A stretch of 64,000 nt of DNA from the NCBI RefSeq assembly GCF_949769195.1, contig NZ_OX458333.1, positions 1,302,001-1,366,000 on the forward strand. The letters run 5' to 3'. Made by a program: the position numbers and the translations under genes. Below, piece by piece: positions 54,703 to 64,000 of the stretch; position 1 is the stretch's first letter; every line of letters begins with the position of its first letter. The stretch comes from Methylocaldum szegediense (lineage in GTDB: Bacteria; Pseudomonadota; Gammaproteobacteria; Methylococcales; Methylococcaceae). The notes under the pieces were generated by a model. That model had not been told where the DNA came from, did not search any database, and saw nothing but the letters and a program-made list of their open reading frames with translations.

Positions 54703-56568
54703 ATGAACATGAGAACCGAAACACGCTGTCTTCAAACGGCTTTACTGTACCTTTATCTACCGTTGGCTCATGGCGATGAAGCCAACGTGTCCCGACTCGA
54801 TACCATTACGGTCACCGCTACTCGAACCGAGCGTAGCGTCGAAGAGTCCCTGGCTTCGGTTACGGTTATCGACCGCGACGAGATCGAGCGTCGACAGGCG
54901 CAGTCCGTCCAGGATGTCCTACGCGGCGTGCCGGGGCTGTCCGTCACCAATAACGGCGGCCTAGGAAAGAACACATCGGTACACCTGCGCGGAACCGAAT
55001 CCGGGCATGTGCTGGTCTTGATTGACGGTGTACGCGCCGGTTCGGCTACCAGCGGAGCGATGGCCTTCCAGGACATTCCGATCGATCAGATCGAGCGCAT
55101 CGAGATCGTTCGAGGACCGCGTTCGAGCTTGTACGGTTCGGAAACAATTGGCGGCGTGATCCAGATCTTTACTCGCAAGGGTGGTAAAGGCCTAAGGCCC
55201 TATGTGAGCTTCGGCGCCGGCAGTCATTCGATGTACAAAGCGACCGGCGGCATATCCGGCGGCGATGACCGGGTGTGGTACAGCCTGAACGGTTCCCGTT
55301 TGGAAACGCGGGGCTTCAATGCCTGCGCCGGGCGGCCTTTCAACTTGGGCGGCGGGGGTTGCTTCACCCGTCAGCCCGACGACGACGGCTATCGCAACAC
55401 CTCCGGCAGCGCTCGCGCCGGCTACCGCTTCGACAATGGCCTGGAAATCGAGGGCAATCTGTTGCACGCGGAAGGCGACAACGAGTTCGACGGCACCACG
55501 CAGAACCGTTCGACCTTCGTGCAGCAAATGGTGGGAGGCAGCCTGAGATACTCGCCGCTCGAATTCTGGACCACGAGCCTACGGGCCGGCCGAACCTTGG
55601 ACGAATCGGACAATTTTTTTGATCGGCAATTCAGCAGTTCCTTCAACACGCAGCGGGTCAACGTCACCTGGCAGAACGATTTCGCTCTCGCGGAGGGGCA
55701 TCTTTTTACCTTGGGGCTGGATTACTACAACGATCAGGTCAGCGGCACGACCGATTATGCCGTGGACTCGCGCGACGACAAGGCGGGTTTCGCCCAGTAC
55801 CAGCTGACCATGGGCGGATTCGATGCAGTTGCGGGGGTGCGTGTGGACGATAATGAACAGTTCGGTGTTCAGCCGACCGGGAACGTCGCCTTGGGCTATG
55901 GCTTCGAAAACGGCATCCGGCTGACCGGGTCCTGGGGCAGCGCCTTCAAAGCGCCGTCTTTCAACGAACTCTACTTCCCGGGATTCGGCAATCCCGAGCT
56001 CGCCCCGGAAAATTCGGAGAGCTGGGAAATCGGAGCGAGCGGTGAGATCTGGAACGTCGCCTGGGCGCTCAACGGCTACCATACCGAGATCGAAGACTTG
56101 ATTGCCACCATATGCGGGCCGGCAAGGTGTTTCCCCGAAAACCTGAACCGGGCGCGCATACTCGGTCTCGAAGCACAGGCCTCTACCCGTATCTGGGGAT
56201 TCGACATCGCGGCCAACGTCAGCCTGATCGATCCGGAAAATCTATCGGAAGGTCCGGACAAAGGGAACCGGCTGCCGCGCAGGGCACAGACTATGTTTCG
56301 GTTCGATCTCGACCGCGCGATCGGTCCGGTTCGGGTTGGAACCACCGTGTACGGCGAGGGCCGGCGTTTCGACGATGCCGCCAACACTCAGCGGCTGGCC
56401 GGCTACGTGACGGTCGATCTCCGCGCCAGCGTCGATCTTTATCGGGGCTTGTCTGTGGAGGGGCGGGTAGCTAATCTGTTGAACAAGCATTATCAGACCG
56501 CCCGTTTTTACAATCAGGACGACTTGAATTTCTTTGTAACTGTGCGCTATGCGCCGGAGTTTCTGTGA
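54703..56568 (+). CDS. btuB: TonB-dependent cobalamin receptor BtuB
   Basis: A 621-aa outer-membrane receptor; ATG 54703 follows GGGGGAG and precedes a short signal-like stretch. The TonB box DTITVTATRTER is near the mature N-terminus. The plug domain follows (VQDVLRGVPGLSV, VLVLIDGVRAGSATSG, IEIVRGPRSSLYGSETIGGVIQI) and then a 22-strand-type barrel ending NDLNFFVTVRYAPEFL-like with a terminal aromatic pattern. The upstream riboswitch makes cobalamin the likely ligand. It is the first gene under riboswitch control. Confidence 0.93.
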   Translation: MNMRTETRCLQTALLYLYLPLAHGDEANVSRLDTITVTATRTERSVEESLASVTVIDRDEIERRQAQSVQDVLRGVPGLSVTNNGGLGKNTSVHLRGTESGHVLVLIDGVRAGSATSGAMAFQDIPIDQIERIEIVRGPRSSLYGSETIGGVIQIFTRKGGKGLRPYVSFGAGSHSMYKATGGISGGDDRVWYSLNGSRLETRGFNACAGRPFNLGGGGCFTRQPDDDGYRNTSGSARAGYRFDNGLEIEGNLLHAEGDNEFDGTTQNRSTFVQQMVGGSLRYSPLEFWTTSLRAGRTLDESDNFFDRQFSSSFNTQRVNVTWQNDFALAEGHLFTLGLDYYNDQVSGTTDYAVDSRDDKAGFAQYQLTMGGFDAVAGVRVDDNEQFGVQPTGNVALGYGFENGIRLTGSWGSAFKAPSFNELYFPGFGNPELAPENSESWEIGASGEIWNVAWALNGYHTEIEDLIATICGPARCFPENLNRARILGLEAQASTRIWGFDIAANVSLIDPENLSEGPDKGNRLPRRAQTMFRFDLDRAIGPVRVGTTVYGEGRRFDDAANTQRLAGYVTVDLRASVDLYRGLSVEGRVANLLNKHYQTARFYNQDDLNFFVTVRYAPEFL

Positions 56569-56673
56569 GTCCGGCCAGACCGCGGACGAATCTGCGTTTC
56601 GCTTGCCGATCGGCACGGCTAGCCGAAATCGATTCCTCGATTCCACTCTGAACCAACCATAGGAAGACTTAAC

Positions 56674-57261
56674 ATGAATGACACGACATCGAAGAACTTT
56701 TGGCCTATCGCTCTGGGCTTGGCTGTGCTCATGGCGGCCACCCGCAGCCACCATTTCGCGAGCGTCACTCATTTGCCCGACGCGTCGTGGACGGTCTTCT
56801 TCCTGGCCGGCTTTTATCTCCGCCCGATCTGGGCTTTTCCGGCACTGCTCGGGTTGGCCGCGGTCAGCGATTACGTGGGCATCGCCTGGTTCGGCGTGAG
56901 CGATTTCTGCGTCAGCCCGGCCTATGTCTTTCTCTTGCCGGCATATGGTGCATTGTGGCTGGCCGGGCGCTGGTACGCGCGGCATTATCAGTTCCGTGCG
57001 TCCACCCTGCCGATACTCGCCCTGGCTCTGCTTGCCGGCGCCACGGTGTGCGAACTCCTGACGAGCGGCGGCTTTTATTTCTTTTCCGGGCGTTTCGAGG
57101 AAACCAGCTTCGCCGAGTTCGGCGCGCGGCTCGTGAAATATTTCCCGCATGCACTCGAAGGGATCGCGTTGTACATTGTGGCCGCTATCCTAGTTCATGT
57201 GGTCTTCGGCCTGGCAAAATCCGGTCGGTCCGTCGAAGATCACGGGCGTCAGGCGCACTGA
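56674..57261 (+). CDS. Membrane protein of the B12 operon, DUF6580/ECF S-component-like
   Basis: A 195-aa protein with five or six hydrophobic helices; AGGAAG lies nine bases upstream of the ATG. Sequence features such as SHHFASVTHLPDASWTVFFLAGFYL and DFCVSPAYVFLLPAYGALW resemble small putative S-component-like membrane proteins that occur next to btuB and cob genes. Its place between the receptor and cobO suggests a role in moving cobalt, cobinamide or cobalamin across the inner membrane. No energising ATPase gene is seen in the window. The family assignment is moderate and the function is inference. Confidence 0.6.
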   Translation: MNDTTSKNFWPIALGLAVLMAATRSHHFASVTHLPDASWTVFFLAGFYLRPIWAFPALLGLAAVSDYVGIAWFGVSDFCVSPAYVFLLPAYGALWLAGRWYARHYQFRASTLPILALALLAGATVCELLTSGGFYFFSGRFEETSFAEFGARLVKYFPHALEGIALYIVAAILVHVVFGLAKSGRSVEDHGRQAH

Positions 57262-57270
57262 CCTAGGCTC

Positions 57271-57876
57271 GTGTCGGATTTATCGCGAGCAGAACGTCAC
57301 CGCCGGCGCATGGTGCGCAAGAAGGCGGTAGTGGACAGCGCCATTGCCCACGCCACGCAGGACAAGGGTCTGCTACTGGTCCTCACCGGCAACGGCAAGG
57401 GCAAGTCCTCTTCCGCCTTCGGCATGGTCGCTCGCGCGCTGGGGCACGGCATGAAAGTGGGCGTGTGTCAGTTCATCAAGGGCCGTTCGGATACCGGGGA
57501 AGAGGCTTTTTTCCGCCGGCATTCGGGCGTCGATTGGCGAGTGCTGGGCGAGGGCTTCACCTGGGAGACGCAGGACCTCGAACGGGACACCGCCGTCGCC
57601 CGCGAGGGCTGGGAAACGGCCCGTGCGATGCTGACCGATCCGGCTTATGGACTCGTGATCCTGGACGAACTCACCTATCCCCTGAAATTCGGTTATCTCG
57701 ACGCCGGAACGGTGCTCGCGGACATTGCCGCGCGCCCGTCCATGCAGCACGTGGTGGTCACCGGACGCGGCGCGCCGCAAAGCCTGATCGATGCGGCCGA
57801 TACCGTGACCGAGATGCGTGACGTGAAGCATGCTTACGCCGCCGGCGTGCGGGCGCAGCCGGGCATCGATCTCTAA
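57271..57876 (+). CDS. cobO: Corrinoid adenosyltransferase CobO/BtuR
   Basis: A 201-aa enzyme that transfers the adenosyl group from ATP to cobalt(I) corrinoids. The P-loop LLVLTGNGKGKSSSAFGM, the VCQFIKGR strand, WRVLGEGFTWETQD and VILDELTYPLKFGYLD are diagnostic. The start is GTG 57271; an ATG at 57310 would remove a conserved N-terminal arm. Its stop shares one base with the bluB start. Confidence 0.93.
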   Translation: MSDLSRAERHRRRMVRKKAVVDSAIAHATQDKGLLLVLTGNGKGKSSSAFGMVARALGHGMKVGVCQFIKGRSDTGEEAFFRRHSGVDWRVLGEGFTWETQDLERDTAVAREGWETARAMLTDPAYGLVILDELTYPLKFGYLDAGTVLADIAARPSMQHVVVTGRGAPQSLIDAADTVTEMRDVKHAYAAGVRAQPGIDL

Positions 57877-58541
57877 TGACCCAACACCGCTATCCTGACG
57901 GCGACCGTGCCGCGGTCTACCGGGTGATCCGGGAACGCCGCGACATGCGCCATTTTCGGCGCGGAGCGATCGATCCCGCGGTCTTGCGGCGCTTGCTCGA
58001 CGCCGCGCATTGGGCTCCCTCTGTAGGTTATATGCAGCCCTGGCGTTTCATACGCATCACCGACCCGGCGCTTCGCCGCGCCATCCATGCGCAGGTCAGG
58101 GCGGAATGCGAAGCGACCGCCGAGGCCTGCGGTTCGCGAGCGGACGAAGTCCGGCGCTTGAAGCTCGAAGGCATTCTCGAATGCGGCGAGCTGCTCGTTG
58201 CGGCGCTGGCCGACGGCCGCGAAAACTATGTCCTGGGCCGGCGCACGCTGCCGGAGATGGACCTGTGTTCGGTCGCCTGCGCTATCCAGAACCTGTGGCT
58301 CGCGGCCCGTGCCGAAGGATTGGGCATGGGCTGGGTATCGCTGTTCGAGCCCGACGAGTTGTCCCGATTGCTGAATCTGCCGGAAGGCGCCCGCCCGGTC
58401 GCGGTTCTTTGCCTCGGACATGTCGACACGTTCTATCCCGAGCCTATGCTCGAAACCGTAGGCTGGGACACGCGCCGCGCAATGGATGAGACCGTGTTCG
58501 AGAACGTCTGGGGTCAGCCGCTCGATCTGCCGACCCCATGA
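57876..58541 (+). CDS. bluB: 5,6-dimethylbenzimidazole synthase BluB
   Basis: A 221-aa flavin-destructase of the nitroreductase fold, converting FMNH2 and oxygen to the lower ligand base of B12. Motifs include VIRERRDMRHFRRGAI, LLDAAHWAPSVGYMQPWRF and MDLCSVACAIQNLWLAARAEGLGMGWVSLF. It overlaps cobO by one base and cbiA by four (ATGA). Its presence shows that the organism makes the B12 base aerobically. Confidence 0.93.
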   Translation: MTQHRYPDGDRAAVYRVIRERRDMRHFRRGAIDPAVLRRLLDAAHWAPSVGYMQPWRFIRITDPALRRAIHAQVRAECEATAEACGSRADEVRRLKLEGILECGELLVAALADGRENYVLGRRTLPEMDLCSVACAIQNLWLAARAEGLGMGWVSLFEPDELSRLLNLPEGARPVAVLCLGHVDTFYPEPMLETVGWDTRRAMDETVFENVWGQPLDLPTP

Positions 58542-59827
58542 ACCACTGTCCGGCTCTGCTGATCGCCGCGCCCGCTTCGGGCCAGGGCAAGACCACCGTC
58601 ACCGCCGGCCTCGCTCGCCTGCACGCGCGGCGAGGACGAAGGGTGCGGGTATTCAAGACCGGACCCGATTTTCTCGACCCTATGGTGTTGGAGAAGGCGA
58701 GCGGCGCCCCGGTTTATAACCTGGATCTCTGGATGGGCGGTGAGTCGCATTGCCGCCGCTTGCTGCACGCTGCCGCCGGCGAAGCCGATCTGATCCTAGT
58801 CGAAGGCGTGATGGGGCTCTACGACGGCGAGCCGTCCAGCGCCGATCTCGCGGTTCTGTATGGCATTCCTGTCCTAGCGGTTGTCGACGCTTCCGCCATG
58901 GCCCAGACCTTCGCTGCTGTCGCGCACGGCCTTGCCACGTTTCGTGACGAGCTGCGCTTCTTTGGCGTGCTGGCCAACCGGGTCGGCAGCGCTGGACATG
59001 CCGAGATGCTTCGTACCGCTTTGCCGGATCGGGGTATCTGGCGCGGGGCCTTGCCGCGCGAAGCGGATTTCGAGCTCCCGGAACGCCATCTGGGCCTCTA
59101 CCCCGCGGAAGAGATCGCCGATCTCGACGCCCGAATCGAAGCCGTGGCGGACGCCTTGGAACGAACGCCCTTAGCCGAGTCGCCGCCACCGGTGGATTTT
59201 CCATCAATCGGACTGGAGGAAACCGCGACTTTGCCGCTGTCAGGCGTGACCATTGCCGTGGCACGCGATTCGGCTTTCTGCTTTCTCTATCGGGCCAACC
59301 TCGATACTCTGCGGGCCTTGGGTGCGGAGCTGGTGTTCTTTTCTCCTCTAGCGGACAAAGGGTTGCCTCAGGCAGATGCCGTGTGGCTGCCGGGTGGCTA
59401 TCCGGAACTGCACCTTGACCAGCTAGCCGCCAATCACGCCTTGAAAGACGCGCTGCGCCGCCATCAGGCCGCCGGCAAGCCGATACTCGCCGAATGCGGA
59501 GGATTCTTGTATCTCCTGGAAACGCTCGCGGATACCCGAGGCCACCATGCGGAAATGGTTGGTCTGCTGCCCGGCCGCGCCGTCGTGCAGGCGCGGCTCG
59601 CCAATTTGGGGCTGCAGAGCGTGGAGCTGCCCGAAGGCAGGTTGCGAGGGCATACTTTCCACCATGCCCGAGCCGAGACGCACCTCGCACCGGTAACCCA
59701 TACCTGCACGGAGAAGAGCAGCGGCCGGCCGGAGGCGGTTTACCGCGACAGGCGTTTGCTGGCTTCGTTCTTGCATCTTTATTTTTCGTCGAACCCCGCC
59801 GCCACGGCGGCTCTCTTTGCTCCATGA
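58538..59827 (+). CDS. cbiA: Cobyrinate a,c-diamide synthase CbiA/CobB
   Basis: A 429-aa glutamine-dependent amidotransferase. The N-terminal P-loop is LIAAPASGQGKTTVTAGLAR; the C-terminal glutaminase domain has WLPGGYPELHLDQLA and the nucleophile region ILAECGGFLYLLE. It amidates the a and c side chains of cobyrinic acid. It starts inside the bluB stop and ends inside the btuF-like start (ATGA both sides), so it is tightly coupled. Confidence 0.93.
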   Translation: MNHCPALLIAAPASGQGKTTVTAGLARLHARRGRRVRVFKTGPDFLDPMVLEKASGAPVYNLDLWMGGESHCRRLLHAAAGEADLILVEGVMGLYDGEPSSADLAVLYGIPVLAVVDASAMAQTFAAVAHGLATFRDELRFFGVLANRVGSAGHAEMLRTALPDRGIWRGALPREADFELPERHLGLYPAEEIADLDARIEAVADALERTPLAESPPPVDFPSIGLEETATLPLSGVTIAVARDSAFCFLYRANLDTLRALGAELVFFSPLADKGLPQADAVWLPGGYPELHLDQLAANHALKDALRRHQAAGKPILAECGGFLYLLETLADTRGHHAEMVGLLPGRAVVQARLANLGLQSVELPEGRLRGHTFHHARAETHLAPVTHTCTEKSSGRPEAVYRDRRLLASFLHLYFSSNPAATAALFAP

Positions 59828-60630
59828 ACCGAAGACTCTTGCCGGACCGTATCGTTTGTCTCACCGAAGAGACCACGGAAACGCTTTATTTACTGGGCGA
59901 GGAAGAGCGCATCGTCGGCATTTCCGGGTTCACCGTACGGCCACCGCGGGCGCGCAAGGAAAAACCGAAGGTCTCCGCGTTCACCAGCGCCAAAATCGAC
60001 AAAATCCTGGACTTACGGCCCGATTTGGTGCTGGGTTTTTCGAATCTCCAGGCGGACATCGCGCGCGATCTGATCAAGGCAGGCATAGCGGTGTACGTGT
60101 TCAACCAGCGCTCGGTGGACGGTATTCTCGCGATGATCCGTACCTTGGGCGCTCTTGTCGGAGCGGAAGACAAGGCTCGAAGCCTGATCGACCGTCTCCG
60201 TGAACACATGGAGACGGTACGCCGTAGCGCCGAAGCGCTGCCTCGCCGTCCGCGCGTCTATTTCGAGGAATGGGACCAACCCCTGATCTCGGGAATTTTT
60301 TGGGTGTCCGAACTCATCGAACTGGCCGGCGGAGAAAACGTGTTCGCCGATGTTGCCGGTGAGCCGCTTGCCGGCAATCGCATCATTCACGATTCACACG
60401 AGGTCGTCCGGCGCGCGCCCGACATCATTATCGGTTCCTGGTGCGGAAAGAAATTCCGGCCCGAACAGCTCGCGGCCCGGCCGGGTTGGGAGACGATTCC
60501 AGCGGTACGTGACGGCGAGCTTCACGAAATCAAATCCTGCGACATCCTTCAGCCCGGTCCCGCGGCATTGACCGACGGGCTGGATCAGCTGGCCGCTATT
60601 ATCCACCGCTGGTCGGAGCGCCGGGCATGA
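59824..60630 (+). CDS. BtuF-like cobalamin/metal-chelate binding protein, no signal peptide
   Basis: A 268-aa protein of the periplasmic BtuF/FecB binding fold: [48 protein letters not shown] and the long linking helix followed by [16 protein letters not shown]. It starts by ATGA overlap with cbiA, and no signal peptide is present at this start, so it may work in the cytoplasm or be a divergent member with another role in corrinoid handling. No ABC permease genes accompany it here. An extension into the cbiA region (from 59494) would be a frame artefact. Confidence 0.8.
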   Translation: MNRRLLPDRIVCLTEETTETLYLLGEEERIVGISGFTVRPPRARKEKPKVSAFTSAKIDKILDLRPDLVLGFSNLQADIARDLIKAGIAVYVFNQRSVDGILAMIRTLGALVGAEDKARSLIDRLREHMETVRRSAEALPRRPRVYFEEWDQPLISGIFWVSELIELAGGENVFADVAGEPLAGNRIIHDSHEVVRRAPDIIIGSWCGKKFRPEQLAARPGWETIPAVRDGELHEIKSCDILQPGPAALTDGLDQLAAIIHRWSERRA

Positions 60631-61544
60631 GCGCGATCCTAGCCATGACCGCCGTGGTGCTGGACAACCTTTTCGGTGAGCCCCGCCGTTTTCATCCACT
60701 GGTCGGGTTCGGTCGATTGGCTAACGCGCTGGAAACCCGCTGGAATTCCTCACAAACGCGGCAAGGCACGGGGGCGCGATTCCAGGGCGCCTTGGCGGTT
60801 TTGCTGTTGACGGTCCCGCCAACGGCGTTGGCCGCTTGCTTGGCGTCCATTCCAACACTCGGTCCCGCGTTCGCGGTTTTGGCGCTGTACGCCGCCTTGG
60901 GACTCAGGAGCCTAGGTGAACACGCACAAGCGGTGCAGGATGCGCTCGCGGCCGGCGATCTCGTAGAGGCGCGGCGTAGGGTAGGGTACATGGTGAGCCG
61001 CGATACTGGTGACATGAATGCGGGGGATGTCGCGCGCGCAGCCGTCGAGTCGGTGCTGGAGAACGGTAACGACGCCGTGTTTGGCACGCTGTTCTGGTTC
61101 ATGGTGGCGGGCGCCCCCGGCGCGGTCCTGTACCGGCTGGCAAATACCTTGGACGCGATGTGGGGTTATAAGAGCGAACGATTTTTTCATTTCGGCTGGG
61201 CGGCAGCCCGGCTGGACGACGTGCTGAATTACGTTCCCGCGCGACTCACCGCGCTCACTTACGTGGTCCTGGGCAATGCCAGGACCGCTTGGTCGTGCTG
61301 GTGCAGCCAGGCGGGAGGCTGGGAAAGCCCGAACGCCGGGCCGGTCATGGCCGCAGGTGCCGGTGCCTTGCGGCTTTCGCTCGGCGGCCCGGCGCGCTAC
61401 CGAGGCGAGTGGCACGCGCGTCCGGCCTTGGGATTGGGGCCACGGCCTGGTGACGAAGATATTGCGCGCGCGGTAGCCCTGGTGCGGCGGGGGGGCTGGC
61501 TATGGCTGGCGTTATGGTTTGCGGGAGGGGTGCTCGATGCTTGA
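60627..61544 (+). CDS. cbiB: Adenosylcobinamide-phosphate synthase CbiB/CobD
   Basis: A 305-aa membrane enzyme attaching the aminopropanol (phosphate) arm to adenosylcobyric acid. Recognisable blocks are [39 protein letters not shown] and [21 protein letters not shown], followed by [20 protein letters not shown]. It starts by ATGA overlap and ends overlapping the next gene by eight bases. Confidence 0.93.
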   Translation: MSAILAMTAVVLDNLFGEPRRFHPLVGFGRLANALETRWNSSQTRQGTGARFQGALAVLLLTVPPTALAACLASIPTLGPAFAVLALYAALGLRSLGEHAQAVQDALAAGDLVEARRRVGYMVSRDTGDMNAGDVARAAVESVLENGNDAVFGTLFWFMVAGAPGAVLYRLANTLDAMWGYKSERFFHFGWAAARLDDVLNYVPARLTALTYVVLGNARTAWSCWCSQAGGWESPNAGPVMAAGAGALRLSLGGPARYRGEWHARPALGLGPRPGDEDIARAVALVRRGGWLWLALWFAGGVLDA

Positions 61545-62517
61545 ACACGGTGGCCGTTTGCGGATCGCGGCGAAACGCTACGAAATTCCTCTGACCGACT
61601 GGTTGGATCTATCAACCGGCATCAATCCTGGCGGATGGCCCGTGCCCGCCCTACCAGCGGAAGTCTGGGCGCGCCTTCCGGAAGACGGAGACGGTCTCGA
61701 AAACGCCGCTGCCTCGTATTACGGTTGCGACAGGCTTCTGCCGGTTGCGGGCTCTCAGGCGGCGATACAAGCGTTGCCGACGCTGCTGCCTGCGCGACAG
61801 GTAGGCATCATCCGGCCGGGTTACGCCGAGCATGCCCACGCCTGGCGGCGTGCCGGCCACAAAGTGATCGGGGTCGCGCCTGAAGTTCTGGCTCGCGGTC
61901 CCGGTCCCGTGCCATGGGACGTTCTAGTGGCGATCAACCCCAATAATCCCACCGGACATCGTTTCGCTCCAGAGGTGTTGCTCGCATGGCATGAACGCTT
62001 GGCCGAGCGCGGCGGCTGGCTGGTGGTGGACGAAGCCTACATGGACCCCACGCCGGAATTCAGTCTCGCCCCCTACTGTCCGCGTCCCGGGCTGATCGTG
62101 CTGCGTTCGCTCGGGAAATTTTTCGGACTGGCCGGCGCGCGGGTCGGCTTCCTTCTGGCGGAACCGGATCTGCTCGAACGCTTGGCGGCACTGCTCGGGC
62201 CTTGGACCGTACCTGGACCATCGCGTTGGGTGGCGCGGGAAGCGCTGAGCGATCTCCGCTGGCAAGAAGCTGCCCGGGAGTCACTGCCCGAGGCGAGCCG
62301 CCGCTTGGCGGAACTGCTGGCGGACGCTGGCCTCCAGCCGGCCGGCGGCTGCGCCTTGTTTCAGTGGTGTTCCGGCGCGAAGGCGGCGCAAAGACACGAA
62401 GCACTGGCTCGACAAGGCATTCTAACCCGGCGTTTCGCCGATCCTCCCGGCCTGCGTTTGGGGCTGCCGGGGAGCGACGCGGCCTGGGAGCGATTGGCAA
62501 CCGCCTTGCGAGCGTGA
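61537..62517 (+). CDS. cobC: Threonine-phosphate decarboxylase (CobC/CobD type)
   Basis: A 326-aa PLP enzyme of the histidinol-phosphate-aminotransferase fold that makes the (R)-1-amino-2-propanol phosphate used by CbiB. Visible are [15 protein letters not shown], the substrate loop [13 protein letters not shown], the VVDEAYMD aspartate region and the PLP lysine in [17 protein letters not shown]. The start is ATG 61537 overlapping the cbiB stop. Naming follows the Pseudomonas-type scheme; Salmonella calls the same activity CobD. Confidence 0.9.
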   Translation: MLEHGGRLRIAAKRYEIPLTDWLDLSTGINPGGWPVPALPAEVWARLPEDGDGLENAAASYYGCDRLLPVAGSQAAIQALPTLLPARQVGIIRPGYAEHAHAWRRAGHKVIGVAPEVLARGPGPVPWDVLVAINPNNPTGHRFAPEVLLAWHERLAERGGWLVVDEAYMDPTPEFSLAPYCPRPGLIVLRSLGKFFGLAGARVGFLLAEPDLLERLAALLGPWTVPGPSRWVAREALSDLRWQEAARESLPEASRRLAELLADAGLQPAGGCALFQWCSGAKAAQRHEALARQGILTRRFADPPGLRLGLPGSDAAWERLATALRA

Positions 62518-63197
62518 TGGGCGAAATGCACGGGGAAACAAGCCGACGGGGAGCTTTCGTCGACAGGGCCGTACCTCCCACGCTGGGGCGACATGGTTAC
62601 GATGGTCGCTCTTGGCCGTGTTTGATTTGGCGCATGGACGGCGGACGCTTGGCGATTTCCTCGGCGGTGTCCGGAGGGGGGCTCGGGATCGTGGAGTGGA
62701 TACTGAATGCGCAGGTGCCGTCGGATTACCGCCGTACCGATCCCGCCGCCCATGTCGCCGAGATCGCCGCTGCCTGTGGGCTAGCCCGAACCGGTGCGGG
62801 ACTCCTCACCGCCTGCGATGTGCGCGGCTATCGGCGAGCGAGCGATGGCGGGGTCGTCGCCGATGCTACGGTGGGCATCGGCCAGCCGATCTGGGCCGCA
62901 GACGATGCGCCATCGCGTGACTACCGGCCGGGCACCATCAATCTAGTGGTTCAAATACCGGTTCGCTTGAGCGAAGCGGCCTTGGTCAATGCGGTCGCCA
63001 CGGCGACGGAAGCGAAGACCCAGGCACTGTGGCGGGCCGGCGTGTCCGGGACCGGAACGGCCACCGACGCGGTCTGCGTGCTCTGTCCACAGGACGGCCG
63101 AGCCGAACCTTTCGCAGGACCACGCTCGGTGTGGGGTGCCAGGCTGGCGCGCGCGGTATACGCGGCCGTGTCGGAGGGGCTCGGAGCGGGCGAATGA
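62517..63197 (+). CDS. cbiZ: Adenosylcobinamide amidohydrolase CbiZ
   Basis: A 226-aa enzyme of the CbiZ family, which removes the aminopropanol side chain from adenosylcobinamide or pseudo-B12 so the corrinoid can be rebuilt with another base. Family stretches are [37 protein letters not shown] and [18 protein letters not shown], then TEAKTQALW and [17 protein letters not shown] 62517 overlaps the cobC stop; a GTG three bases upstream is possible. With bluB nearby it points to corrinoid remodelling. Confidence 0.88.
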   Translation: MGEMHGETSRRGAFVDRAVPPTLGRHGYDGRSWPCLIWRMDGGRLAISSAVSGGGLGIVEWILNAQVPSDYRRTDPAAHVAEIAAACGLARTGAGLLTACDVRGYRRASDGGVVADATVGIGQPIWAADDAPSRDYRPGTINLVVQIPVRLSEAALVNAVATATEAKTQALWRAGVSGTGTATDAVCVLCPQDGRAEPFAGPRSVWGARLARAVYAAVSEGLGAGE

Positions 63198-64000
63198 CCG
63201 CACGCACGCTGATGGTGCAAGGCACGACATCCGACGCCGGCAAGAGCACGCTGGTGACGGCACTATGCCGTTTATTGGCGAGGAGAGGCGTAAAAGTGGC
63301 GCCGTTCAAGCCTCAGAACATGGCGTTGAACAGTGCGGTGACCGAAGACGGCGGGGAGATCGGCCGGGCTCAGGCGGTACAAGCCCGCGCGGCGGGACTG
63401 CCACCCCACACCGATATGAACCCGGTACTGCTGAAACCGAATACCGACACGGGCGCCCAAGTCATCGTCCAAGGCAAGGCCATCGGTAATCTGAACGCCC
63501 GTGAGTACCATGACTACAAGCGCATCGTGCGCCGCGCCGTGCTGGAGTCCTATGAGCGCCTCGCCGCCCGTTTCGATGCCATCGTCGTAGAAGGCGCGGG
63601 GTCGCCGGCGGAAATCAATTTGCGCGAAGGCGACATCGCTAACATGGGCTTCGCCGAAGCGGTGGACTGCCCGGTCGTCCTGATCGCCGACATCGACCGA
63701 GGCGGTGTGTTCGCCCATTTGGTCGGCACCCTCGCCCTGTTGTCCGAAAGCGAGCGGGCGCGGGTGATAGGCTTCGTCATCAACCGTTTCCGCGGCGACA
63801 TCGCCCTGCTGCAGTCAGGGTTAGATTGGCTGGAAAGGGAAACCGGTAAGCCGGTTTTGGGCGTGTTGCCTTATCTTCACGGCTTGCACCTGGAGGCGGA
63901 GGACGCCTTGCCCTCATCCGGAGGGAGAGGGTTTACTTCCGGTGAAATAAGGAACGAGAACGAAAAGTTGCGGGTCGTGGTGCCGGTCACGCCGCGTATC
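63194..64000 (+). CDS. cobQ: Cobyric acid synthase CobQ, 5' part
   Basis: Begins by ATGA overlap with cbiZ and runs off the window (269 codons visible). The P-loop-like [20 protein letters not shown], then [28 protein letters not shown] and [20 protein letters not shown] are diagnostic; [20 protein letters not shown] follows. It amidates four side chains of adenosylcobyrinic a,c-diamide. Near the visible end, between LEAEDAL and [12 protein letters not shown], there is an unusual 17-residue insertion coded partly by a CT/GA-rich near-palindrome. Confidence 0.95.
   Translation, partial: MTARTLMVQGTTSDAGKSTLVTALCRLLARRGVKVAPFKPQNMALNSAVTEDGGEIGRAQAVQARAAGLPPHTDMNPVLLKPNTDTGAQVIVQGKAIGNLNAREYHDYKRIVRRAVLESYERLAARFDAIVVEGAGSPAEINLREGDIANMGFAEAVDCPVVLIADIDRGGVFAHLVGTLALLSESERARVIGFVINRFRGDIALLQSGLDWLERETGKPVLGVLPYLHGLHLEAEDALPSSGGRGFTSGEIRNENEKLRVVVPVTPRI

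Noticed and set aside
58680-59876. 398-codon minus-strand frame opposite cbiA
   Set aside because: It is an arginine/proline-rich antisense artefact of GC-rich coding DNA.
62202-62516. N-terminal extension of CbiZ into cobC
   Set aside because: It overlaps the cobC coding region with no homology; ATG 62517 overlaps the cobC stop and fits the operon pattern.

Overview
The window looks like chromosomal DNA of a gammaproteobacterium. An exosortase/PEP-CTERM exopolysaccharide locus, a TatABC set, ornithine-lipid genes and a B12 operon together suggest a Methylococcales-type methanotroph such as a Methylocaldum relative. That placement is inferred from gene content; no marker gene is present. Most genes are GC-rich, but the first polysaccharide genes (about 0.5-6.3 kb) are visibly more AT-rich.

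Layout. (1) 1-15.9 kb, plus strand: an exopolysaccharide locus with the wecB end, an exported GHL10-like glycosidase, Wzy-like polymerase, Wzx flippase, two GT4 glycosyltransferases, a two-domain oxidoreductase, a heparinase II/III-like lyase, a WecG-type transferase, exosortase A fused to EpsI, and a WecA/MraY-like initiating transferase. (2) 16-21.1 kb, minus strand: a membrane-lipid remodelling cluster, olsB-olsA-plcP-agt, followed by a decayed PAP2 phosphatase and an MJ1255-type glycosyltransferase. It is divergent from a Tat-exported PhoX phosphatase, and the shared intergenic region carries Pho-box-like half-sites at 11-bp steps on both sides. A PEP-CTERM protein and tatABC follow. (3) 25.2-28.5 kb: an IS630 element with an A7 frameshift site, an IS1380 remnant, and an M14 carboxypeptidase-like gene broken by a hairpin-rich insert. 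(4) 28.6-34.6 kb, minus strand: a protein-quality-control cluster (ZIP transporter, CbpA, CbpM, TrxC, FtsH, HtrA/DegP-like protease). (5) 35.6-43.0 kb, minus strand: a signalling trio made of a 1723-aa kinase/ATPase/histidine-kinase hybrid, a receiver-KaiB fusion and a PAS histidine kinase. (6) 43-53.4 kb: a genomic scrapyard with IS5 and Slp-lipoprotein remnants, the front end of a large secreted C39/RHS-type protein, nested IS256, IS21 and IS481 elements, an orphan toxin tip with an ATGA-coupled immunity-like gene, tRNA-Val and a second IS630. (7) 53.4-64 kb: an exported DNA/RNA endonuclease lipoprotein, then a cobalamin riboswitch upstream of btuB and a tightly overlapping B12 salvage/assembly operon (membrane protein, cobO, bluB, cbiA, btuF-like, cbiB, cobC, cbiZ, cobQ) that runs off the end.

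The most noteworthy items are the Pho-type lipid remodelling island, the receiver-KaiB fusion beside a kinase-defective-looking giant kinase, and the wreck of a polymorphic-toxin locus whose coding parts are scattered between insertion sequences.
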